Shown here in pieces: positions 1 through 8,660 of a stretch of 64,000 nucleotides of DNA; position 1 is the first letter of the stretch, and every line of letters starts with the position of its first letter. Origin of the DNA: Erythrobacter litoralis (GTDB lineage Bacteria > Pseudomonadota > Alphaproteobacteria > Sphingomonadales > Sphingomonadaceae); NCBI RefSeq assembly GCF_001719165.1, contig NZ_CP017057.1, forward strand, positions 2,542,001 through 2,606,000. The letters are read 5' to 3'. The notes beneath the pieces were generated by a model, which saw only the letters and a program-made list of their open reading frames with translations, searched no databases and had not been told where the DNA came from. Position numbers and translations under genes: made by a program.

Positions 1-1787
1 GGGATGTTGACCTTGTTGACCTCGTTGATCGGATTTACCCCGATCGTGCCGCGGCGCTTCGACCATTCGTCGAGCGCCTTCAGCGAGGAGTCGCGCCGGC
101 CGAGATATTGCTTCTCGGCATCGGCCACTGCTGCGACGGCTACCGTGCACTGGTAAAGCTGCGGCTCACGGCTCGCGGCGACGAGCGCGGCATAGCCGCC
201 ATAGGACCAGCCCATGAACGCGACCCGGTCCGGATCGACCAGGCCCTGCTCGATCAGGTAGAGGACACCATCATCCTTGTCGTCCTGCATGGCGAGGCCG
301 TGTTCGCCATAGCCCGCATCGAAATGCTTCTGCCCCCAGCCGACCGAAATACGGTTTTCCGGATGCAGCACCATGTAGCCTTGGCTGGCGAGGAACTGGC
401 CGATCTCGTCATAGGAGACCATCCCGTTCACGTGCGGGCCGCCATTGTGCTGCACGATCAGCGGAAAGGGCGGCTTTCCGACCTTGGGCACGGTGACATA
501 GGCCGGGATGCTGAGCCCGTCGCGCGCCGTGTAGCGAATATACTTCACATCCGCGAGCATGTCCTGGTTGACCAGCGGGTTGCGGCTGCCGAGCTTTGCG
601 AGCTGGCCGTCCTTGACCAGCCAGTAGGAGCCCGGATCGTGCGGCCCGCGATTGGTCACGATCATGGTCTTGCCGTCGACCGATCGGCTCGAAATCGAGA
701 TCTGGTGGGCATAGGGGATCTGCTGTTCGAGCGCCTCGTAGAACGCCTTCTCGTCCTCGTCGAACCAGTGGCGCTCCATCTTCGCGCCCGGATAGACCGC
801 CGCGACGAGCTTGTCGTTGCCGGGGATCGAATGGGTCTGAATGCCCATCACGTCCGCATCCTCGGGCTTGAACAGCTCCTTGCCGATCTTGCCGGTGTTA
901 AAATCGAATTCGTAGAGACCTGCCTTGTCGTTACCCGGAAGGGTTTCGATGATGTAGCCGATGTTCGGGTTTTCCGGATCGAAGCCCTGGATACCGTGAA
1001 TGCCTGAAAGGATGCGATAGAGGTTCGACTGGTCTTCCAGATCGTATTCATTGACCTGCGTCCAGGAACCCTCGCCAGGCTTGCGATAATAGGTCTTCTG
1101 CTTGCCCTCGCCGCGATCGAACGTGCTGGTAAAACGTGGATTGCCTTCATTATCGAAGGCCTGAACAACCGGAAATTCGGTATTCCCTTTGATGATGAGC
1201 GATTTAGTGCCCCTCTCGAGGTTGAACTTGTAATAGGAGCGCGGGCGGAACGCCGCGATCGGGTCAACCCCGGAGAGCGTCGCCACCGCATTGCCCTCGC
1301 CCACGAGAACGTGTTCCGGGTCGTTCGGCAGGATGTCGATGATCTCCAGATTCTCGTCGACCGTATTGAACTCATTCTCTTCGAGATTGTAGGCGTATGT
1401 CAGGTAATCGCGCGTGTCCTGTTCGGGGCGCTGCACCTTGCTGCGGCGCTGCTGCCAGGCAGTACCGAAGATGAAGTTGTCGCTCACCCAGCTTGCCGCG
1501 ATGATCTCCATCGGGTCGGCGTTGAGGCGACGATAGGGTTCAGACAGATTGTCCGTCTTGTAGATCTCGAGCAGGTACTCCCCGTCCTTGCTCTCGATCT
1601 TGTGGACGAGGAGATGCTTGCCATCAGGCGAGACCTGCACGGCGTTGACCACGTCGCGCAGCGCCCAAACGTCGATCGGAACGGCATTCTGCCCCTGCGC
1701 CTGCGTATCTGCGGGAGCGGCGAGCGAGAGGCCGAGGACGGATACGCCGGCCATGGTAGCCGCGAGCGAGGCTTTGAGGAATTTCAT
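1..1787 (-). CDS. S9 family prolyl oligopeptidase-like peptidase, 3' part outside window
   Basis: Secreted serine peptidase of the prolyl oligopeptidase clan, expected to cleave peptides in the periplasm. The ATG at 1787 is followed by a signal peptide (MKFLKASLAATMAGVSVLGL, then an Ala-rich end near residue 30). A beta-propeller-like region fills residues 40-430, and the alpha/beta hydrolase part starts near 430. The nucleophile motif GWSYGGY places the catalytic Ser at about residue 528. The Asp and His of the triad should lie beyond position 1, so only about 595 residues are visible of a usual 650-700. A purine-rich GGAAGAC lies just upstream of the start. It is transcribed in the same direction as the TonB receptor, but a strong terminator separates them. 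Such peptidases often sit beside TonB receptors in sphingomonads, which suggests peptide scavenging (inference). Confidence 0.93.
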   Translation of the reverse strand, partial: MKFLKASLAATMAGVSVLGLSLAAPADTQAQGQNAVPIDVWALRDVVNAVQVSPDGKHLLVHKIESKDGEYLLEIYKTDNLSEPYRRLNADPMEIIAASWVSDNFIFGTAWQQRRSKVQRPEQDTRDYLTYAYNLEENEFNTVDENLEIIDILPNDPEHVLVGEGNAVATLSGVDPIAAFRPRSYYKFNLERGTKSLIIKGNTEFPVVQAFDNEGNPRFTSTFDRGEGKQKTYYRKPGEGSWTQVNEYDLEDQSNLYRILSGIHGIQGFDPENPNIGYIIETLPGNDKAGLYEFDFNTGKIGKELFKPEDADVMGIQTHSIPGNDKLVAAVYPGAKMERHWFDEDEKAFYEALEQQIPYAHQISISSRSVDGKTMIVTNRGPHDPGSYWLVKDGQLAKLGSRNPLVNQDMLADVKYIRYTARDGLSIPAYVTVPKVGKPPFPLIVQHNGGPHVNGMVSYDEIGQFLASQGYMVLHPENRISVGWGQKHFDAGYGEHGLAMQDDKDDGVLYLIEQGLVDPDRVAFMGWSYGGYAALVAASREPQLYQCTVAVAAVADAEKQYLGRRDSSLKALDEWSKRRGTIGVNPINEVNKVNI

Positions 1788-1896
1788 GAGTTTCGTCTTC
1801 CAGATTAGCTTTGGGTGCCATGCGTCGGATGGTGGTTCGATGAGCCCTGCCGCGAAGCCTCCCGTCCGCGCGGCTCGAACATTGGTGATTAAACCA

Positions 1897-1937
1897 AAAA
1901 AGCGGCCTCTCGACAAGGGCGAGAGGCCGCTCTTTTC
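1897..1937 (-). terminator. Rho-independent terminator after the TonB receptor gene
   Basis: A perfect 10-bp stem (1902-1911 with 1921-1930) is flanked by an A-run at 1896-1901 and TCTTTT at 1931-1936. It therefore works on the minus strand after the receptor stop at 1965, and possibly in both directions. Confidence 0.9.
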
Positions 1938-1964
1938 ATGGTCTGATCGGGCGTCCCCGCGCGA

Positions 1965-4900
1965 TCAGAAGGCGTAACGGACGGTAGCGAAGAACTCGCG
2001 CCCATCGAGGTCGTAGCCGTTGCCGATCGGAACGTTGACCACCGAGAACACCTCATTCGAGTCGACCCGCGGCGGCGAGCGATCCAGCAGGTTGGTGATC
2101 CCGACCGTGAGCGTCATGTTGTCACCGCGATACTGGAGCGAGACGGCGTGTTCGAAATACTCCTCGGCGAAGCCGACGTCGCGGCAGAACACACCGTCGC
2201 CGGCGACATTGCCGTTGATCGTGCCGTCCGGATCGCGCGAACCGCTGCCGAGACAGGTGTCGGCGAAGACGCCGGTGAACTGCCCGTCGGGTCCGTAGCC
2301 GAACGCGTCCGAAAGCGGGTCGATATCGCCGGCTTCCTGCTCGACCCGGCCGATGTAGAAGGTCTCCCAGGTCAGGCGGAGATCTTCCCAATCAACGAAG
2401 AACGTCGCGGTGCCGGTCCAGGACGGGAAGAAGAACTCACCCGCATCCTCATCGAAGGTCGGCGTGCCATCATCGCCGATGAAGAGGCTCGACCGCTCGA
2501 TCAGGTGGTTGGCACGCATGATCAGATTGAAGTCGAACGTCTCGCCCCCGATCACGAAATCCTTGCCGAAGGTCGCATTGAGGTCGATGCCGCGAACGCT
2601 TTCCTGGTTGAGGTTGATGAAACCGCTGTTCACGTCGGTGATGCGGCCACGGGTGGTCGAATCGAGCGGCCCAGCGGTGATACGCTCACAGAACGGGCTG
2701 CGGTTCTCTTCCTGGCGGGTGAAGCAGTCATTGATGATGAACTGCGTGCCCGGCTCGACAATCGAACCCTTCAGCTTGATGTCGTAGTAGTTGAAGTTGA
2801 AGGCGAAATCGAAGCCGTCTCCGAAGGTCTCCTCGAATGCGAAACCGGTCGCGATGGAGCGCGAGGTTTCCGGATCGATGTCGAGCGAGCCGCCAGTCGT
2901 GATCTCCACACCGGTAAGCGGGTTTGGCGGCAGGTCCGGGTTGTTCGGGTCGAGACCGACGCGGGTCGGGTCGCGGCCTTCGCGGCGGCAGTTTTCGAGC
3001 ACACGCGGGTCGCGCTGGTCGCCGGACTGCACGTATTCGCCGGTCTCGGTGTTGTAGGCGTCATCCGGAACGGCGCACGGGTCGTTGAAGGTGTTGAAGC
3101 CCGACTGGCCGCGCAGGAAGTTCTCTCGCAGGTTCGGCGCGCGGAAAGACGTGCCGTAGCTGAACTTGAAAAGCAGCGGCGGGATCGGACGCCATCCGGC
3201 CTTGATCGCGAAGGTTCCGTTCGTGCCGTAGAACTCCTGGTCGGTGATACGACCCGAGAGGTTGAGGTTGAGTTCCTCCACCATCGGCTTGGCCGCCATG
3301 AGCGGAATGTCGACTTCGCCGAACAGTTCGCGGATCCAGGCGGAACCGGCCGCGCCCTGGTCGGCGCTGAAGGAGACGAACAGGCCGTTCGCGGCCTCGC
3401 CGTTCGGCTGGGAGTCGATCTTGTCCTCGCGCCATTCGGCCCCGAGCACGACCCCGACCGGACCGGCCGGCAGGTCAAACAGATCGCCGGTGACGAACGC
3501 CGAGAGCAAGGTCTGTTCGTAGACCGTGTTGAAAAGGCGTTCGCCGAACAGGTAATCCCGCTCCGCCTGGGTCTCGAAATCCCCGATCACCTGGCCGAGC
3601 GCCCCGGGCGCGAACAGGTTGACCGGGACACAGCCCTGCGCAAGATCGCCCAGCGCAAGGTCTGGGTTGCTCAGACCGTCAACGTTGCATGCCCCGCCGG
3701 TCAGCGGCGGGAACGCGTTGTTGCCATCGTAATCGTCGGCGATGCCGTCACCGTTGTTGTCAGCGATGCCGTCGCCGTCGAAATCGGCGGTCGGGTCGAT
3801 CCCGAGCGCAAGCGCCAACTTGTCTTCGCGAATGCCGCGCAGGCTCGAACGGCCCTCGGAGCGCGAATAGACGCCTGAAACGTCAAACTGCCAGCTCGAC
3901 CCGATGAAGGGCAGGTCGCCGCGAACGCCGAGCACGCCGCGATACTGTTCCTGCCTGATATCGCGATTGTTGCGGTCACCAAGGATCGACAGCACCGGGA
4001 TGACCGGCAGGCTGAAGCCTGCATTGCCACCGGGACGACCGAGCAGGGTGACTTCCGCACCGGCGCAATCGTTGTTGTTGATGTTGCACGGGTTGAACGG
4101 GTTGCTTGCCGGAACATACGGGAAAAGCTGCGGCGCGCCGGTATTGTCGGCCGAGATGTCCGCGCGGGTGTAGTTCGCCTCGAAATAGGGGGTGATGTTG
4201 GCTTCACCCGGGAAGGTGTATTCCCCGTAGGCCATCACGTTGTAGAGATGCTGCTGGCTGAGGAAGATCTGGTCGAGGTTGGTCCCGTTGCGATTGACCT
4301 GCTGGAAATCGACGTCGCGAAGGCCATCGCCATCGGAATCGATGTCCTGGCCACCCGTGAAGAACACATCGTATCCCGGAATGCCCGAGTTACCGAGGCC
4401 GGGGATGCTGAAAAGGTTGCCGTAGGTCTGGAAGGGCGAGACAAAACGGCCGACCTGGCTGGTGATTTTGCACTCGTCGACCGAAGTGGTCACGCCCGGC
4501 GTGCGGTTCTCGACGATCGCGGCAGTGCGAACGTCGAGCGTGCGGATGTTACCATCGGCGTCGATTTCGTAATGCGTGTCGCAACCGTTGAAGAAATCGC
4601 GGTCGTTGAAACGGATTTCGTCGCGATAGCGGTATTCGGCGCCAATGCCGAAGAAGGCGCGGTCGGTGTTCATCCCCCACGAGGCGCTGAAGGTCGCGTC
4701 GTTGCCCGCACCCTGCTCGTTCAGGTCGCCGGCCGCGAACAGTTCGAGCCCGTCGAAGTCCTTGCGCAGGATGATGTTGATCACGCCCGCGACCGCGTCC
4801 GAACCGTAGACCGAGGACGCGCCGTCGAGCAGAAGGTCGAACCGGTCGACAAGCGAAGCCGGGATGAGGTTGGTCGAAGGGCTGGTGGGAGCGCCTTCCA

Positions 4901-5432
4901 CGCCCGAAGGCGCAAGCCGGCGGCCATTGACGAGCAGCAGCGTACGGCTCGGATCGAGGCCGCGCAGGTTGATGGTTTCGGAACCCGGACCGTTGTCGAG
5001 TACGAAGCCGTTGAACGTCGCGTCGATCTGAAGACCCGCAGCCGCTTCAGAGCGCTGAAGGATCTGGGTTGGGTCGAATGCACCGACCGCCTGACGCGCC
5101 TCGGTCGAGATGACCTGAAGCGGCGAGACGGACGAGTAAGTGTCGCGAACGATGCGCGAACCCGTCACGGTGATGCCGCGCTCCTGGTCCGGCTGGCCGC
5201 TGGCACCGGTCGTGATCTCGACCTGTTCGGCCTGCTGGGCGGTGGCGCCGGTCGGCCCTTCCTGAACCTCGACGCATTCACCCTCGGCATTGATGACGCC
5301 GGGCACGTTGTTGAGGAGGCAGTCCTCACCCGGTTCGGCGTCCTGCGCGAAGGCGGGCATGGCGGTGGTGAAGGCGATGGCGGAAGCGGAGAAGGCGAGC
5401 GCCTTCAGCGTGTTGCGGTGAAAGGTATTCAT
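1965..5432 (-). CDS. TonB-dependent outer-membrane receptor
   Basis: Outer-membrane active transporter, 1155 residues, energised by TonB-ExbBD; the substrate cannot be told from sequence. The signal peptide ends at AFAQ near residue 30. A short linker with two cysteines (about C40 and C53) precedes the plug domain (about 80-220, with SVYGSDAVAGVINI). A 22-strand barrel follows and ends in an aromatic residue (RYAF), as is usual for BamA-dependent proteins. Two loops hold DxDxDG-type acidic repeats (about residues 362-374 and 547-570) that resemble calcium-binding thrombospondin type 3 or EF-hand loops. The ATG at 5432 is preferred over a GTG six bases upstream because GGAG sits at good spacing. 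The length is at the large end for the family, like the sphingomonad receptors linked to peptide use. Confidence 0.95.
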   Translation of the reverse strand: MNTFHRNTLKALAFSASAIAFTTAMPAFAQDAEPGEDCLLNNVPGVINAEGECVEVQEGPTGATAQQAEQVEITTGASGQPDQERGITVTGSRIVRDTYSSVSPLQVISTEARQAVGAFDPTQILQRSEAAAGLQIDATFNGFVLDNGPGSETINLRGLDPSRTLLLVNGRRLAPSGVEGAPTSPSTNLIPASLVDRFDLLLDGASSVYGSDAVAGVINIILRKDFDGLELFAAGDLNEQGAGNDATFSASWGMNTDRAFFGIGAEYRYRDEIRFNDRDFFNGCDTHYEIDADGNIRTLDVRTAAIVENRTPGVTTSVDECKITSQVGRFVSPFQTYGNLFSIPGLGNSGIPGYDVFFTGGQDIDSDGDGLRDVDFQQVNRNGTNLDQIFLSQQHLYNVMAYGEYTFPGEANITPYFEANYTRADISADNTGAPQLFPYVPASNPFNPCNINNNDCAGAEVTLLGRPGGNAGFSLPVIPVLSILGDRNNRDIRQEQYRGVLGVRGDLPFIGSSWQFDVSGVYSRSEGRSSLRGIREDKLALALGIDPTADFDGDGIADNNGDGIADDYDGNNAFPPLTGGACNVDGLSNPDLALGDLAQGCVPVNLFAPGALGQVIGDFETQAERDYLFGERLFNTVYEQTLLSAFVTGDLFDLPAGPVGVVLGAEWREDKIDSQPNGEAANGLFVSFSADQGAAGSAWIRELFGEVDIPLMAAKPMVEELNLNLSGRITDQEFYGTNGTFAIKAGWRPIPPLLFKFSYGTSFRAPNLRENFLRGQSGFNTFNDPCAVPDDAYNTETGEYVQSGDQRDPRVLENCRREGRDPTRVGLDPNNPDLPPNPLTGVEITTGGSLDIDPETSRSIATGFAFEETFGDGFDFAFNFNYYDIKLKGSIVEPGTQFIINDCFTRQEENRSPFCERITAGPLDSTTRGRITDVNSGFINLNQESVRGIDLNATFGKDFVIGGETFDFNLIMRANHLIERSSLFIGDDGTPTFDEDAGEFFFPSWTGTATFFVDWEDLRLTWETFYIGRVEQEAGDIDPLSDAFGYGPDGQFTGVFADTCLGSGSRDPDGTINGNVAGDGVFCRDVGFAEEYFEHAVSLQYRGDNMTLTVGITNLLDRSPPRVDSNEVFSVVNVPIGNGYDLDGREFFATVRYAF

Positions 5433-5613
5433 GATCACTCCAGTTGCGACAACCGGAGCCTTTCGCCCGTCAAGTCAGCCCTGCGCGCCTTTCATGTCCC
5501 CGGACAAGGCAAGCAGCACTCTCCCCGTCGACGGTCGAACAGCCCCTGCGATGGAGAATTTCTGCAATAGCGAAACATGGTTGTCATCATTGTCCGCAAG
5601 CACGGCAGCACTT

Positions 5614-5634
5614 TTAACGCCTGTGTTGCGTTAA
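5614..5634. promoter_or_regulatory. Perfect palindrome, candidate operator of the TonB receptor gene
   Basis: TTAACGC and GCGTTAA arms (7 bp each, perfect) with a 7-base spacer, centred about 190 bases upstream of the receptor start. The shape fits a binding site for a dimeric repressor or activator. No regulator gene is adjacent, so the partner is unknown. Confidence 0.4.
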
Positions 5635-5760
5635 TCCCACATTCACGGAAATAGCAAGCAAGCAAATGTCACTGTCGCTTTTCTTTCGCTACAGGAAATG
5701 CCCCTTGCGCGACACAAATTGCTAGTTTCGCAAAAGGGTCATGTTTCCTGATCGGTAGCC

Positions 5761-5786
5761 GCGGGCGGGAATCGCTCCCCGCCCGC
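5761..5786 (-). terminator. GC-rich hairpin after clpB, possible terminator
   Basis: A 9-bp perfect stem (5761-5769 with 5778-5786) lies 8 bases past the clpB stop. There is no T-run, so it may only protect the mRNA 3' end or act with Rho. Confidence 0.4.
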
Positions 5787-5793
5787 TCCCCGC

Positions 5794-8376
5794 TCACGAA
5801 CTTTCGGGCGTCATCACCAGAGCGCCGTCGCCCTCGTCGATTCTGAGCGCCATGCCATCGGTCACCTCGCCTTCGAGAAGCATTTCGGCGAGCGGGTCCT
5901 GGAGATATCTTTGCACCGCCCGCTTGAGCGGCCGCGCGCCATAGACCGGATCGTAGCCGACCCGCCCGAGCCAGCGGAGCGCCGCATCGGTGAGGTCCAA
6001 GGTAATCTTGCGGTCGGCGAGCAGCTTCTGCACCCGGCCCACCTGGATCGCGACGATCGGCGCCATGTCCTCCTGGCCGAGCCGGTGGAACAGGATGATC
6101 TCGTCCAGCCGGTTGAGGAATTCAGGCCGGAAATGCCCGCGCACCACGTCCATCACCTGCGGCTCGACATCGGCCACGCTCTGATCGTCGGTCATATTGG
6201 ACAGGTACTGGCTGCCTAGATTGGAGGTCAGGATGATGAGGGTGTTCGAAAAATCCACCACCCTGCCCTGCCCGTCGGTCAGCCGCCCGTCGTCGAGCAC
6301 CTGGAGGAGCACGTTGAATACGTCGGAATGCGCCTTCTCGACCTCGTCGAACAGCACGACCTGGTATGGCCTGCGCCGCACGGCCTCGGTCAGCACGCCG
6401 CCTTCCTCGTACCCGACATAGCCCGGAGGCGCGCCGATCAGGCGGGCGACCGCGTGCTTCTCCATGAATTCGCTCATGTCGATGCGGACCATCGCCTGGT
6501 CGTCGTCGAACAGGAATTCGGCGAGCGCCTTGGTCAGTTCGGTTTTGCCGACCCCGGTGGGGCCGAGGAACAGGAAGCTGCCGAGCGGCCGGTTCGGGTC
6601 CTGCAATCCGGCGCGCGCGCGGCGCACCGCTTTCGACACCGCCATGACCGCCTGTTGCTGGCCGATCACCCTTTTGCCGATGATGCTCTCCATCTGGAGC
6701 AGCTTGTCGCGCTCGCCTTCGAGCATCTTGTCGATCGGGATGCCGGTCCAGCGGCTGACCACGGCGGCGATGTCCTCTTCGGTCACCTCCTCGCGCAGCA
6801 GCGCGTTCTCGCTCATCGCCTCGGCTTCCTCGAGCTTCTTCTCGAGTTCGGGGATGCGCCCGTAGGACAGCTCCCCGGCACGCGCGAGGTCGCCCTCGCG
6901 CTGGGCCTGTTCGAGTTCGAGCCGCGCATGGTCGAGCTGTTCCTTGATCTTGCCTTCGGCCTCGATCTTGTCGCGCTCGTTCTGCCAGCGGGTGGTGAGT
7001 TCGCTGCTCTCCTGTTCGAGATTGGCGAGTTCTTCGCGCAGCGCCTTCAGGCGATCCTTTGAGGCGTCGTCGTCCTCTTTGGCGAGCGCGGATTCCTCGA
7101 TCTTGAGCTGGATGATCCGCCGGTCGAGCGTTTCGATCTCCTCGGGCTTGGATTCAACTTCCATCCGGATGCGGCTCGCGGCCTCGTCCATCAGGTCGAT
7201 CGCCTTGTCGGGCAGGAAACGGTTCGAGATATAGCGGTCGGACAGGCGCGCGGCAGCGACGATGCTCGCATCGGTGATGCGCACGCCGTGGTGCAGTTCG
7301 TACTTGTCCTTGATGCCGCGGAGGATCGAGATCGTGTCCTCGACGCTCGGCTCCTCGATGAAGACCGGCTGGAAACGCCGCTGCAGCGCTGGGTCCTTCT
7401 CGACATATTTCTGGTATTCATCGAGCGTGGTCGCGCCGATGCAGTGCAGTTCGCCGCGTGACAAAGCGGGCTTCAGCAGGTTGGACGCATCCATCGAACC
7501 CTCGCTCGCGCCTGCCCCGATCAGCGTGTGCATCTCGTCGATGAACAGGATGATCTGCCCGTCGGCGTTCTTGACCTCGTCGAGAACGGACTTGAGCCGC
7601 TCCTCGAATTCGCCGCGATATTTCGCGCCCGCGATCAGAGCGCCCATGTCCAATGCCATCAGCGTGCGGCCCTTGAGGCTGTCGGGCACGTCGCCATTGG
7701 CGATTCGCAGCGCCAGCCCTTCGGCGATCGCGGTCTTGCCGGTGCCGGGTTCGCCGATCAGGGCGGGGTTGTTCTTGGTGCGCCGGGCGAGGATCTGGAC
7801 CGTGCGGCGGATTTCCTCGTCGCGGCCGATCACGGGATCGAGCTTGCCATCGCGCGCGGCCTGGGTGAGGTCGCGGGCGAATTTTTCCATCGCGTCATAA
7901 GCGTTTTCCGCGCTCGCGCTGTCGGCCTTGCGCCCGCCGCGCAGGTCCTCGATCGCGGCATTGAGCGATTGCGGCGTGACGCTGGCGGACTTGATCGCCT
8001 CGCCCGCCTCGCCCGGGGCGAGAGCGAGCGCGGTGAGCAGGCGTTCGACGGTCACGTAGCTGTCGCCCGCCTTGTCGGCGAGCTGTTCGGCCTGGTCGAG
8101 CACGCGCACGGCGTCGTTGTCGAGGCCCGGCTGCGCTTGCGCCCCGCCGCCGGTCACGACCGGGACCCTGGCGAGCGCGACATCGACCGCGCTCACGGCT
8201 AGCGCGGGCTGACCCCCGGCGCGCTGCAGGAGGCCCGAGGCCATGCCCTCCTCGTCTTCCAGCAGGGCCTTGAGGATGTGAACGGGCGAGATCCGCTGGT
8301 GGTTCATGCGGATGGCGATGGTGAGCGCGCTCTGGAGGAAACCCTTGGCGCGATCGGTGAACTTTTCGAGATTCAT
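5794..8376 (-). CDS. clpB: ATP-dependent disaggregase ClpB
   Basis: Hexameric AAA+ chaperone that threads aggregated proteins, working with DnaK. It has 860 residues, matching the usual ClpB length. Order: N-terminal Clp_N double repeat (1-145), AAA1 with Walker A GEPGTGKT (about 205) and Walker B, the coiled-coil middle domain (about 400-520) that separates ClpB from ClpA/ClpX, AAA2 with GPTGVGKT (about 605), and the C-terminal ClpB_D2 domain. The ATG at 8376 has GAGGGG at ideal spacing. The frame stays open further upstream, but that stretch does not resemble the family. A heat-shock type promoter ends about 35 bases upstream, and the gene for RpoH lies at 58.6 kb. It is monocistronic. Confidence 0.98.
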   Translation of the reverse strand: MNLEKFTDRAKGFLQSALTIAIRMNHQRISPVHILKALLEDEEGMASGLLQRAGGQPALAVSAVDVALARVPVVTGGGAQAQPGLDNDAVRVLDQAEQLADKAGDSYVTVERLLTALALAPGEAGEAIKSASVTPQSLNAAIEDLRGGRKADSASAENAYDAMEKFARDLTQAARDGKLDPVIGRDEEIRRTVQILARRTKNNPALIGEPGTGKTAIAEGLALRIANGDVPDSLKGRTLMALDMGALIAGAKYRGEFEERLKSVLDEVKNADGQIILFIDEMHTLIGAGASEGSMDASNLLKPALSRGELHCIGATTLDEYQKYVEKDPALQRRFQPVFIEEPSVEDTISILRGIKDKYELHHGVRITDASIVAAARLSDRYISNRFLPDKAIDLMDEAASRIRMEVESKPEEIETLDRRIIQLKIEESALAKEDDDASKDRLKALREELANLEQESSELTTRWQNERDKIEAEGKIKEQLDHARLELEQAQREGDLARAGELSYGRIPELEKKLEEAEAMSENALLREEVTEEDIAAVVSRWTGIPIDKMLEGERDKLLQMESIIGKRVIGQQQAVMAVSKAVRRARAGLQDPNRPLGSFLFLGPTGVGKTELTKALAEFLFDDDQAMVRIDMSEFMEKHAVARLIGAPPGYVGYEEGGVLTEAVRRRPYQVVLFDEVEKAHSDVFNVLLQVLDDGRLTDGQGRVVDFSNTLIILTSNLGSQYLSNMTDDQSVADVEPQVMDVVRGHFRPEFLNRLDEIILFHRLGQEDMAPIVAIQVGRVQKLLADRKITLDLTDAALRWLGRVGYDPVYGARPLKRAVQRYLQDPLAEMLLEGEVTDGMALRIDEGDGALVMTPESS

Positions 8377-8410
8377 GAAAGACCCCTCATCGGATAATCG
8401 GCTTACCCTT

Positions 8411-8441
8411 CCCAAATAGTGTTGCATTTCTGCAACACAAG
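8411..8441 (-). promoter_or_regulatory. RpoH-type promoter of clpB with a palindrome in the spacer
   Basis: On the minus strand, CTTG (8441-8438) is followed by 17 bases and then ACTATTTGGG (8420-8411). This fits the alphaproteobacterial heat-shock pattern CTTG-N17-CYTATNTNNG at all but one position. The expected start site lies about 30 bases upstream of the clpB ATG. The spacer is almost wholly a perfect inverted repeat, TGTTGCA-TTTC-TGCAACA on the plus strand (8420-8437). Confidence 0.7.
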
Positions 8442-8660
8442 TACCGTCCTCCCGGTTTTCGCGCCCCCGCCGATCCCAAGGCGGGCGCGCCCGGTGTGTT
8501 AGTTCAGTAGGTGGGTTCGCCCGGCGCGCTCGGCAAGACCCCCAGGCGCGCCTCCCAAGTTGCCGATCCGTCCTTCCATCCTGCCGCAGCGCCCCTTGAC
8601 CCGCCGGACGCACACCCGCAATGACGCATGCCAAGCGATCACGAAGCTCAGGGACCGTCC

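Larger units (their letters stand above)
5433..5793. other. Intergenic region upstream of the TonB receptor
   Basis: 361 bases without a supported gene. It should carry the promoter and regulatory sites of the receptor gene (minus strand) and the 3' end of the clpB transcript. A perfect inverted repeat (5614-5634) and a GC hairpin (5761-5786) are listed separately. The region is clearly more AT-rich than its neighbours, as expected for a promoter region. Confidence 0.6.

Noticed and set aside
2148..3878. Long open frame on the plus strand inside the TonB receptor gene
   Set aside because: Antisense to a clear receptor. High GC at third codon positions leaves long open frames on the opposite strand; the translation has no domain pattern.
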